Below, piece after piece: positions 17,972 through 25,275 of a stretch of DNA of 34,621 bases. This DNA comes from Planctomycetota bacterium. Lineage in GTDB: Bacteria > Planctomycetota > Phycisphaerae > WQYP01. Positions within the stretch are counted from its first letter, which is position 1. Every line of letters begins with the position of its first letter. The notes beneath the pieces were generated by a model that did not search any database, was not told the DNA's origin, and was given only the letters and a program-made list of their open reading frames with translations. Made by a program: the position numbers and the translations under genes. The DNA is taken from the NCBI GenBank assembly GCA_021804985.1, contig JAJZGD010000009.1, positions 1 through 34,621 of the forward strand. Direction: 5' to 3'.

Positions 17972-19576
17972 CTACCGGGGTTGGGCGGCGCCGCTGCGGT
18001 CCGGCTCGCCGCGCGGTTCCAAATCATGGATCAAACGGTATTCCACCGCATCCACCAGTGCCTGCCAGCTTGCCTCGATAATATTTTCCGACACACCAAC
18101 CGTGCCGAAAATTCCCTCCGGCGAGCGAAACTGAATCACCACTCGCACTTTGGCCGCGGATTCCGCACGCGAATTAACCACGCGAACCTTGTAGTCAATC
18201 AGGTGCAGATTAGCCACCGCGGGGTAAATTGGCTCCAGCGCCGAACGCAGCGCCCCATCGAGTGCGTTGATCGGGCCATCCCCATCGGCCGAGGCATGAA
18301 TCTGCTGCCCTTTGGCAAGAATGGCGAGCGTGGCTTTGGTTGTCGGGGGCGTACTGCCCGCCCGCGATACGGCACACCGATAACTTTGCAACTCAAAAAA
18401 TTGCTGGTACCGCCCAATCTGCTTTCGCAGAATCATTTCAAATGATCCTTCGGCGGCCTCAAATTGAAATCCACCGGCCTCAAGCTCATTGACCTGTTCC
18501 AGAACCTTGCGCAGCGCCACGCGATCATGTTCAATATTAAATTTTCGCCCGGCCTTGGCCGCCACGTTGGATATGCCGGACAATTCCGACACCAAAATCC
18601 GCCGCGTATTGCCCACCGAATCCGGCGTCACATGTTCGTACGAGCTCGCCATTTTATTAACCGCATGCACGTGCATGCCCCCCTTATGGGCAAACGCGCT
18701 CACACCCACATACGGCTGATTGTTGATCGGATTGAGATTCGCCGTCTCAAATACAAACCGCGATACCTCCGTCAGGTGCACCAGCGAATCGGTACCCAGG
18801 CAGTCGTAACCCAGTTTAAGCCGCAAATTCGCAATCACCGTGGTCAGATCCACGTTCCCGCACCGTTCGCCGATGCCATTGATTGTGCCCTGAACCTGCT
18901 GCGCACCGGCCGTAACGGCCGCCAGCGCATTGGCCACGGCCAGCCCGCTGTCGTTGTGCGGATGCATGCCCACCGCCACATCCACCGTCGCAATCGCCTC
19001 ACGCACACAGCTTTGAACCTGCGGTGGCAGCGTGCCGCCGTTGGTGTCGCATAGACAAACGACGGCTGCGCCCGCCTGCGCCGCAGCGGCAATCGTCTTC
19101 AAGGCATAACCTTGATCGGCCTTGTAGCCGTCGAAAAAATGTTCCGCGTCGTAAACCACCTTGCGGCCCCGCTCAGCGAGGTACCGCACGGAGTCGGCAA
19201 TCATGGCGATATTTTCTTCCAGCGAAACGCCCAGCACTTCGCGTGCATGGAGATCCCAGGTTTTGCCAACCACTGTTACATACTGCGTTTCAGCAGCCAG
19301 CAGCGCGTTAAGCCCCACATCCTCACCCGCGGTGATGCCCTTGCGCCGCGTCATGCCGAACGCTGCCAATTTGCTGTGCCGAAGGTCCAGTCCCCGCGCC
19401 TGCGCGAAAAACGTCGCATCCTTGGGATTGGAAAGCGGGTAGCCACCCTCAATGATATCGACGCCCAATTCGTCGAGTCGGCGGCATACCTGCAGCTTAT
19501 CTTCAACTGAAAACGAAACTCCCTCACCCTGACTGCCATCCCGCAGTGTGGTGTCATATATTTCAATGCGTTTCAT
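17972..19576 (-). CDS. cimA: (R)-citramalate synthase
   Basis: 534 residues. Condenses pyruvate with acetyl-CoA to citramalate (EC 2.3.3.21), a threonine-independent entry into isoleucine synthesis. TIM-barrel DRE-type aldolase start IYDTTLRDGSQGEGVSFSVEDKL, with the catalytic Arg and metal-binding Asp; the metal motif GMHPHNDSG; INGIGERCGN; and GVSAFAHKGGMHVHAV. A C-terminal LeuA-type regulatory domain (from about residue 415) usually binds isoleucine for feedback inhibition. The SxEGxSFSVEDK start and length match the CimA (TIGR00977) branch better than LeuA or homocitrate synthase, although these differ subtly. The ATG at 19576 follows GAGAAG. It is probably the first gene of the cimA-valS-M29-SpoIIM-moxR operon, and a MITE remnant lies 24 bases upstream. 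Confidence 0.93.
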   Translation of the reverse strand: MKRIEIYDTTLRDGSQGEGVSFSVEDKLQVCRRLDELGVDIIEGGYPLSNPKDATFFAQARGLDLRHSKLAAFGMTRRKGITAGEDVGLNALLAAETQYVTVVGKTWDLHAREVLGVSLEENIAMIADSVRYLAERGRKVVYDAEHFFDGYKADQGYALKTIAAAAQAGAAVVCLCDTNGGTLPPQVQSCVREAIATVDVAVGMHPHNDSGLAVANALAAVTAGAQQVQGTINGIGERCGNVDLTTVIANLRLKLGYDCLGTDSLVHLTEVSRFVFETANLNPINNQPYVGVSAFAHKGGMHVHAVNKMASSYEHVTPDSVGNTRRILVSELSGISNVAAKAGRKFNIEHDRVALRKVLEQVNELEAGGFQFEAAEGSFEMILRKQIGRYQQFFELQSYRCAVSRAGSTPPTTKATLAILAKGQQIHASADGDGPINALDGALRSALEPIYPAVANLHLIDYKVRVVNSRAESAAKVRVVIQFRSPEGIFGTVGVSENIIEASWQALVDAVEYRLIHDLEPRGEPDRSGAAQPR

Positions 19577-19599
19577 GCAACTTCTCACATTCTGACTGA

Positions 19600-19654
19600 G
19601 GTGCCTGTCCGAGTAATCGCCGACGCAATCCCAGCCAGTATTCGGACAAGCTCC
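19600..19654. mobile_element. 55-bp mini-MITE remnant upstream of cimA
   Basis: The left end GGTGCCTGTCCGAGTAAT (19600-19617) and the complement of the right end AGTATTCGGACAAGCTCC (19637-19654) match at 14 of 18 positions. Both ends, and the inner CGCCG and CAATCCC-x-GCCA segments, match the two termini of the 278-bp element at 20137-20414. It therefore looks like a copy of the same family that lost its middle. It sits 24 to 78 bases upstream of the cimA ATG, within its leader or promoter. Confidence 0.7.
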
Positions 19655-20050
19655 AATGAATCATAAGGTAAAATCCACCACCCCGCGATATTTTTACGCT
19701 CGCACCGCCCCGGGCATATTTACCCAATCCGGGTAAAAATAATCGGCGATGACGGCGGCTTATCTGGCAGGACGGTACGCGGCAGGCTCAGGATCAAATC
19801 TTCGCGCGGACAGATGGCTCGGCCGTTATTGCCACGCCATATTGCAGCATGAAATGATTGGCTGCATCTGTCCGCACGGAACACCTCAAAAAGTCATCTT
19901 CTAATGTACCCACCGCCGGCAAAAAAGCAATGCGTGCCTGAAAAAATTGCCGCGCCCGCGTTCATCCGCTCGCAATGCATTGCACCGCCCGCGCCATTTA
20001 GCCGGCGCAATTACGTCCGCGCCATTGAGCCGGCCAGCCTGCTTTACCGC
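19655..20050. other. Gene-free stretch with one inverted repeat
   Basis: No supported gene. Contains the 7-bp hairpin at 19719-19737, plus short local repeats of AGCCGGC (around 19999 and 20029) that recur in the flanking direct repeat. It should include the cimA promoter on the minus strand, but I could not pick one. Confidence 0.4.
19719..19737. promoter_or_regulatory. Perfect inverted repeat upstream of cimA (possible operator)
   Basis: TTTACCC (19719-19725) and GGGTAAA (19731-19737) with a 5-base spacer, 143 bases upstream of the cimA start. The symmetry fits a dimeric regulator site or a leader hairpin. There is no direct evidence of function. Confidence 0.3.
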
Positions 20051-20454
20051 GCCCCGGCAGAAAACGCGCGGCCGCCGCGCCTCGCACGCAGCCGGCCACC
20101 GCGCGCGTGTCCAACCATGTTTAGCCGGCCAGCATAGGAGCCTGTCCAAGTAATCGCCGGGTTGCGACGGCGTGATTTTTGGCACCCATCAAGCAGCGGC
20201 GACGATGGCGTACCTGACACAGAGGGTACACCGAGGAGCCGCGCCGCAGAGGGGGGACAAAAAGCACGCCGCCCCGCGGGGTGGGGCTGAAATGCCCCGC
20301 CCGCTTTGTTGTCGGATCTCGCTGACTCGTTATTCAGAGTCGGCTCGATCCTCCGCCGCGCATTCGGCACATTTCAGACCCATCCCAATCCCGGCCATTA
20401 CTCGGACAGGCTCCTCGTGGCCGCGGCGCGTCGGCTGGCGGTTTATCCGCTCGG
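20051..20454. repeat. Direct repeat copy 1, interrupted by the 278-bp element
   Basis: Left arm 20051-20133 matches 20591-20673 at 82 of 83 bases. Right arm 20418-20454 matches 20678-20714 at 36 of 37. Between the arms this copy has 284 bases and the other has 4. The repeat is GC-rich and has no coding sense that I can support. Confidence 0.85.
20137..20414. mobile_element. MITE-like element with 25-bp terminal inverted repeats
   Basis: The left end 20137-20161 starts GGAGCCTGTCCAAGTAATCG. The complement of the right end 20390-20414 starts GGAGCCTGTCCGAGTAATGG. They match at 23 of 25 positions. The 278-bp element has no transposase frame, so it would depend on an IS elsewhere in the genome. 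The inside contains further hairpins (GGGGC-TGAAAT-GCCCC near 20285-20300). It splits one copy of a direct repeat whose other copy is nearly empty at the same point (20674-20677), which supports insertion. No clean target duplication is visible (ATA on the left, TCG on the right). The ends recall GGCTGTCC-type IS termini, but the family cannot be fixed by eye. Confidence 0.8.
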
Positions 20455-20590
20455 AATGAATGCAGAAAGTATTGCTCAGGAATCATGCTGCGGCACGATG
20501 TGATTATTTAATATCTCACGCAGAGCAGGGAAGGCGCAGAGAGCGACGACGGCGCGCCTCCCCGCGCACCCCTGCGTCATTTACCCGGCG

Positions 20591-20714
20591 GCCCCGGCAG
20601 AAAACGCGCGGCCGCCGCGCCTCGCACGCAGCCGGCCACCACGCGCGTGTCCAACCATGTTTAGCCGGCCAGCCTGTTGGCCGCGGGGCGTCGGCTGGCG
20701 GTTTATCCGCTCGG
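20591..20714. repeat. Direct repeat copy 2, uninterrupted
   Basis: Same sequence as the two arms of copy 1, joined by only CTGT at 20674-20677. It acts as the natural empty site for the element at 20137-20414. Just upstream (about 20515-20545), ACGCAGAG and GGCGCAGAG resemble the CGCAGAG-type simple repeats seen in many environmental genomes. Confidence 0.85.
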
Positions 20715-20759
20715 TCGTTGATGATGCTCGGTTGCAAGGACGGGAAAATGAAATGTGAT

Positions 20760-20958
20760 GCAGGCGTCCCGCCTGCCTTTGTCATGTTTCCGATGCAGAA
20801 AAGGTGTAACGCAGGCGTCCCGCCTGCACTCATCATGTTTCCGATGCAGGCAAGATGCCTGCACCACAACGGATTCCATCGGTGTAACGCCGGCGTCTCG
20901 CCTGCTCTCATCACGCTTCCGATGCAGGCAAGATGCCCGCACCACAACGGATTCCATC
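20760..20958. repeat. Three-unit tandem array of palindromic GCAGGC repeats
   Basis: Unit starts are GCAGGCG-TCC-CGCCTGC at 20760-20776, an identical copy at 20811-20827, and a diverged GCCGGCGTCTCGCCTGC at 20889-20905. Each is followed by YATCAYGYTTCCGATGCAG; in units 2 and 3 a second palindrome, GCAGGCAAGATGCC(T/C)GC, and ACCACAACGGATTCCATCG come next. Units 2 and 3 are 78 bp apart; unit 1 is shortened to 51 bp. This looks like a REP-type extragenic palindrome family. It has no spacers, so it is not CRISPR. It may attenuate transcription ahead of the GH125 gene. Confidence 0.8.
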
Positions 20959-21206
20959 GCCTGTTTGCCCCATTGAGCGACGACGGCGCATATCAACACC
21001 CCTGGCATTTCGTGTCACGCACCCCCTAAAAGCCGCCCGCAAGCCTTTTCACTTGCCTACGCCAATGCTGGCGCCCATAATCGCGCCGGCAACTTTAAGC
21101 CGCCCCTGAACCGGTGGCCTTTTGGCTCCAATCTCTTCAGCCGCCGCCACTCGATGCGCTTTGCGCAGCGATAGCATCTGCTGCCCCTTCTCAGGAGGAA
21201 CACCCC

Positions 21207-22658
21207 ATGATGAAGCGACGCGAATTTCTCGCAACCACCGCATTCGCCATCGCCGCTGGCGCTTCGGCGGTATCAGCACCCGGCATGGCGTCAGCCGAAC
21301 GAACGCCAGAGGTGGCCCCATTGCGTTCCCATCGCCCACCCCCTTCACAGCGCCGCTTTGTTTCCCAGGCGGTGGAAAAGACCATTCGTACGGTTTCAGC
21401 AAAAATTGCCGATCCCGAACTCGCATGGATATTTCAAAATTGCTATCCCAATCCGCTGGATACCACCGTCGATTTTACCGTTGCCAACGGCCGGCCCGAT
21501 ACATTCGTCATTACCGGCGATATACCCGCCATGTGGTTGCGCGACACCATGTATCAGATGTGGCCGTACCTTCCCCTCGCCCGCCACGACCCGCATCTGC
21601 GAACCATGATTCAGGGCGTCGTTCATCGCATGGCCCAATGCGTGCTCATAGCCCCCTATGCGGAGGCGTTTCTTAAAACCACGCGGCAAAAATCCATCTG
21701 GCAAACCGACCATACCCATATGGCCCCCGGCGTTTGGGAACATAAATGGGAAGTGGATTCACTTTGCGCGGTGATTCGCCTTTCCTTCGGCTATTGGCAA
21801 TCCACCGGCGATACATCGCCCTTTGACGCCGACTGGCTCACCGCCATGGATCGAATCGTTGAAACTTTTCACGTTCAACAGCGCCTCACCGGCCCCGGCC
21901 CCTATCGCTTTCAACGTGCCGCCTGGAACAGCACCGACACCCTGCCGCGCGGCGGCCTCGGGTTCCCCGCCAAACCCAACGGCCTCATCTACACCATGTT
22001 CCGACCTTCCGATGATGCCGTCATCTATCCACTTCATATTCCGGATAATCTGCTCGCCGCCGCTTCGCTTGAACACCTTGCCTCGCTCTACACCGTCCTG
22101 AAGGTAGATGACAAAAAGATTGCCGCCTGTCGCCAATTCGCCGCTACCCTGCGCACCGCCGTGGCTACTTTTGGCGTGCATCCGCATCCCGCCATTGGCA
22201 AAGTCTACGCCTATGAAGTGGATGGTTTCGGCAATGCCGTGTTCATGGATGATGCCAATTGGCCCGGCCTGCTTTCACTTCCTTATCTCGGCGCCTGCCG
22301 GGCCAACGACCCCATTTATCAGGCCTGCCGGTCGCTGGCATGGGGATCCGACAATCCCTATTTTTTCAAGGGAAAATTCGAGGGCATCGGCAGCATTCAC
22401 ACCCCGAGTGGCAATGTGTGGCCTTTGAGCCTGATTATGTACGGCCTTACCGCCGCCTCCCCGAAGGAAGTGGCCTGGGCCTTGCGGCAGCTGAAACTCA
22501 GCAGCGCCGGTACCGGCTTCATGCATGAATCTTTCAACTGCGATAACCCGGCCAGCTTTACCCGCCCGTGGTTTGCCATGGCCAACGTCATGTTCGGTGA
22601 ATTAATACTCCACGCCGCCCAACATCATCCCGACATTCTGCGGCAAGCACGCATCTGA
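21207..22658 (+). CDS. Exported GH125 exo-alpha-1,6-mannosidase
   Basis: 483 residues; the ATG at 21207 has a textbook AGGAGGA at 21193-21199 (ATG 21210 is equally possible). The start KRREFLATTAFAIAAGASAVSA is a Tat-type signal: twin Arg, then F-L, then a mild hydrophobic core. Homologous to the DUF1237/GH125 family of inverting exo-alpha-1,6-mannosidases. Characteristic segments: NPLDTTVDFT, FVITGDIPAMWLRDTMYQMWPYLPLA, HKWEVDSLCAVIRLS, YTMFRPSDDA, FMDDANWPGLLSLPYLG, IGSIHTPSGNVWPLSLIMYGLTA and MHESFN-x7-FTRPWFAMANVMFGELIL. The acidic catalytic pair of the family lies within the conserved WLRDT/DDA and HESF/GELI regions, but I have not assigned residues with certainty. It probably trims mannan or glycoprotein mannosides in the periplasm. 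It stands alone and converges with the M48 gene. Confidence 0.93.
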   Translation: MMKRREFLATTAFAIAAGASAVSAPGMASAERTPEVAPLRSHRPPPSQRRFVSQAVEKTIRTVSAKIADPELAWIFQNCYPNPLDTTVDFTVANGRPDTFVITGDIPAMWLRDTMYQMWPYLPLARHDPHLRTMIQGVVHRMAQCVLIAPYAEAFLKTTRQKSIWQTDHTHMAPGVWEHKWEVDSLCAVIRLSFGYWQSTGDTSPFDADWLTAMDRIVETFHVQQRLTGPGPYRFQRAAWNSTDTLPRGGLGFPAKPNGLIYTMFRPSDDAVIYPLHIPDNLLAAASLEHLASLYTVLKVDDKKIAACRQFAATLRTAVATFGVHPHPAIGKVYAYEVDGFGNAVFMDDANWPGLLSLPYLGACRANDPIYQACRSLAWGSDNPYFFKGKFEGIGSIHTPSGNVWPLSLIMYGLTAASPKEVAWALRQLKLSSAGTGFMHESFNCDNPASFTRPWFAMANVMFGELILHAAQHHPDILRQARI

Positions 22659-22708
22659 GAATGTTCCGCGGCAAGCGCGCATCTGGCATAATCGGATAAA
22701 ATTTCTGC

Positions 22709-22727
22709 ATGCCCAGCCTGGGGGCAT
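22709..22727. terminator. Hairpin between convergent genes, weak terminator candidate
   Basis: ATGCCC (22709-22714) and GGGCAT (22722-22727) with a 7-base loop, in the 110-bp gap between the GH125 and M48 stops. Read on the minus strand, GCAGAAATTTT follows, a poor T-tract; on the plus strand there is none. Confidence 0.3.
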
Positions 22728-22768
22728 CCATCATCTCAGCGCGGCCGCCCATTAAATCTGCCGCGCCG

Positions 22769-25210
22769 TTATTGCCGCGAATCCCGCTGCGTAATCTCCT
22801 GCAACGCCAATGCCCGATTTAATGCAGGCGCGTGGCTGGCCGTAATAGGCATCTGCGCCTTGCGCACCGGCTTGTATGATGCGGATGGCACAGGCGCTCG
22901 GCCGCCTGGCGTGTGGCCCCGCGACAGAACCGCAATCAGAATAAGCAATAGGATGCCGCCGGCTGCCCGCAATCCGTTGAGCATCCAGTAGCGGCGCTCA
23001 CCCTTGGATATTTTCCGCTTAACTTCCGCCACGCGCTCCGGCGTTTCATCCTGCGATTCCGCCAGCGCCTCAAGCCCCCACGCCAATTCAATATCTTCTG
23101 CCAGAATGGCCGTCTGGGCCTGCATTTCCTCCAGCACCGGCAGACAATAATTGTAAATGCCAACCGCTGTACGTCGCACTTCCCTCAGATTGTCCGATTG
23201 CGTCACCGGGGGCGGCAGCACGCGGCCCAGCGCGGCCTGCTGATCGATAATCTCGCGGTGCTCGGGCCGATGCCCGAATTCACGCTGAAATTCCGCAATG
23301 TCCGCCGCACTCGCAGCCGTTGCCTCCCGAACCTGTTCCGCGAGGATCGGCCGCATAAATGCCGGATAGGAACCCGTGAGTATGTCGCTGGTGAGCGTCC
23401 GTTCGCGAATTTGGGTCGCCAATCCGATAATTGGCTCGAAGGCCCGGCAACGCCGCAGCAGCACGGCCGCCCGTTGCTGCAATGTCGCCATGTGATTGGT
23501 GTTCTGCCCCGGCGGGGCACATAGCAACAGTGAAAAGCAGAACGCCAGGCGTCGTTGCGATATCCGATCCAGCGTATCGATCACCTCTTGCAGGGCGGAA
23601 AGCTTGTCCTGAATCTTCTCCGCGTCGCGGGTCATCCGCCGGCGCAAGCGAAGCAGGGCAGGTATTCTGGCGTGCGGGTAAGCGCGCAGGATCGCAGCGA
23701 TAAATGCATCCATAGCCCGGATGTTGGCCCGAAGCGCGGTTCGCGCCTGAATCAGATCTTCGTAATCATCGCCGGTGGAGCGATCCAATTTGTCTGCGAG
23801 CGCCAATACAGAGCGGCGGGCATCTTCAAGCTGCGTCACAACTTTGCGGGAATCGGCGGGCGCTGCAAGCATGCCTTGGTCCGGCAAAATGCGCCGCGTC
23901 AGCCCCACGCTGGTTCGGAAATACCGCTGCACCCGAAATTTTCCCGCGCGGCGTTCGATCCGTGCATCGGCGAGCTTTTTGGCGCCGATCACCGCGATCC
24001 GTTTACGCATATCGCCAAATTGCGCATCATAAAACGCCCGGCTCGCACCGTGGCAAACCTCAAAAAAATTCGAAATCAGGCGCGTGCTCCGCACCTCCCC
24101 ACGCATCACGCCCGCATCGTCGATATGCTCAATATTCGCCTCGCGATCGGTTAGTGAAGGATGGGTGCTGTCCCATCGCGTGAGCTCCGTTCGCGCTGCG
24201 CTAAAAATCTTGTCACGATAACGGGCCATGGAGATGGCATCGGCCACAATCAATTGCACCATATCATCGGGCAACGCCCGATCAAATAATGCCGCGCCGG
24301 CATCCCCCATCGCATGCTGCGTACCCACGCCCAAAACCTCGAGCACCTCCAGCGTCCGACACATCTCCGTGCGGCCTGCAATGCGGGCACCGAGGCGGTC
24401 GGCGTCAAATTCCATCTGGTGCCGAAGCCGGCATGCCAGCCAATAGCCCATAATCATGATGAGCCACAATAGACCACGCGTGCACTCCACCGCCAGCCAC
24501 ACCACCCACCCGATAATCTTTGGGATCAGTTTTCTCGATTGCTGAAGTTTCACCACATAGGCGTCCACCTTGTCGCGCTGGTAAAGCACCCGCGCGAAGG
24601 CATGGCCCGAGCGGTACACGAGGCATGAGGCCCGCAGGCCGTATCGCTGCCTGAAATGCCCGAATTCATGAGCCAGAATCGCCGTGAAAGTTCGCAGTGG
24701 AAAAACCGCAAACAATGGCAGCCCCAATTCAAGGTCCACCCGCCCCGTCACTAGATTCGTCATCGCGGCCGCGGCATTCGCTTGGATGCTTACATGAATG
24801 TTGCGTGGAACCGGCGCTCCAAGGCGGTGGCAAAGCTTCTCTACAAATGCATAGAGCAGCGGTTCATCCTCGCGCGTCAGCAGGCGTTCTGTGCGCGGCG
24901 CCGTCTTTTTGGTCGGACGCAGCACCAGGGGCTTGAGTATAAAAATCACCACGCCGAGATCCATAACCACCAGCATGGCAAACGCGGGCAGACTGCCACC
25001 CGAAGCCGTGGCCGCATGCAGCAGCAGCCATAGCAGCGCCCCAAGCAGCGCCAGCAGAAAGCCCCACTGAAAGAGAAGAAAGCACGCTGCCGCCGCCAGC
25101 AGCAACTGGTATTGGACGGAGACCACGTCAAATTCCGGCAATTCAAAATCCAGCGATGCAAGAATTGCTGCCGCTTCGCCGGTGGGGTCCTTTTCTGACT
25201 GCAGATCCAT
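22769..25210 (-). CDS. Membrane M48-family zinc metalloprotease with long C-terminal helical region
   Basis: 813 residues from the ATG at 25210, preceded by GAAGGGA at good spacing; an upstream in-frame ATG at 25240 lacks such a site, and further extension runs into the next gene. Two N-terminal membrane spans (about 37-65 and 76-97) are followed by the peptidase domain: the zinc motif HEFGH at 181-185, and MEFDADRLGAR, whose Glu (267) is the third zinc ligand. A hydrophobic stretch at about 232-260 lies between them. HtpX/Ste24-like proteases are ~300 residues; here about 500 extra residues follow, mostly charged helices with coiled-coil character (ARRSVLALADKLDRSTGDDY; RRRMTRDAEKIQDKLSALQEVIDTLD). 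A last membrane span, AAGGILLLILIAVL, precedes a Pro-rich tail. Probably membrane-protein quality control; the substrate is unknown. Confidence 0.9.
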   Translation of the reverse strand: MDLQSEKDPTGEAAAILASLDFELPEFDVVSVQYQLLLAAAACFLLFQWGFLLALLGALLWLLLHAATASGGSLPAFAMLVVMDLGVVIFILKPLVLRPTKKTAPRTERLLTREDEPLLYAFVEKLCHRLGAPVPRNIHVSIQANAAAAMTNLVTGRVDLELGLPLFAVFPLRTFTAILAHEFGHFRQRYGLRASCLVYRSGHAFARVLYQRDKVDAYVVKLQQSRKLIPKIIGWVVWLAVECTRGLLWLIMIMGYWLACRLRHQMEFDADRLGARIAGRTEMCRTLEVLEVLGVGTQHAMGDAGAALFDRALPDDMVQLIVADAISMARYRDKIFSAARTELTRWDSTHPSLTDREANIEHIDDAGVMRGEVRSTRLISNFFEVCHGASRAFYDAQFGDMRKRIAVIGAKKLADARIERRAGKFRVQRYFRTSVGLTRRILPDQGMLAAPADSRKVVTQLEDARRSVLALADKLDRSTGDDYEDLIQARTALRANIRAMDAFIAAILRAYPHARIPALLRLRRRMTRDAEKIQDKLSALQEVIDTLDRISQRRLAFCFSLLLCAPPGQNTNHMATLQQRAAVLLRRCRAFEPIIGLATQIRERTLTSDILTGSYPAFMRPILAEQVREATAASAADIAEFQREFGHRPEHREIIDQQAALGRVLPPPVTQSDNLREVRRTAVGIYNYCLPVLEEMQAQTAILAEDIELAWGLEALAESQDETPERVAEVKRKISKGERRYWMLNGLRAAGGILLLILIAVLSRGHTPGGRAPVPSASYKPVRKAQMPITASHAPALNRALALQEITQRDSRQ

Positions 25211-25275
25211 CCGATGTCCCTTCGCCCTGCGGATACCCATTGTGGCCGCGGCATTTTTGCCGGCGTTCAAAGTTT

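Noticed and set aside
20760-20958. CRISPR array
   Set aside because: Units are joined directly without unique spacers, repeats vary in length, and no cas gene is present.
20460-21029. 189-residue frame across the repeat region
   Set aside because: It runs through the direct repeat and the tandem palindromes; its translation is just repeat sequence (MQARC, ACNAGVPPA).
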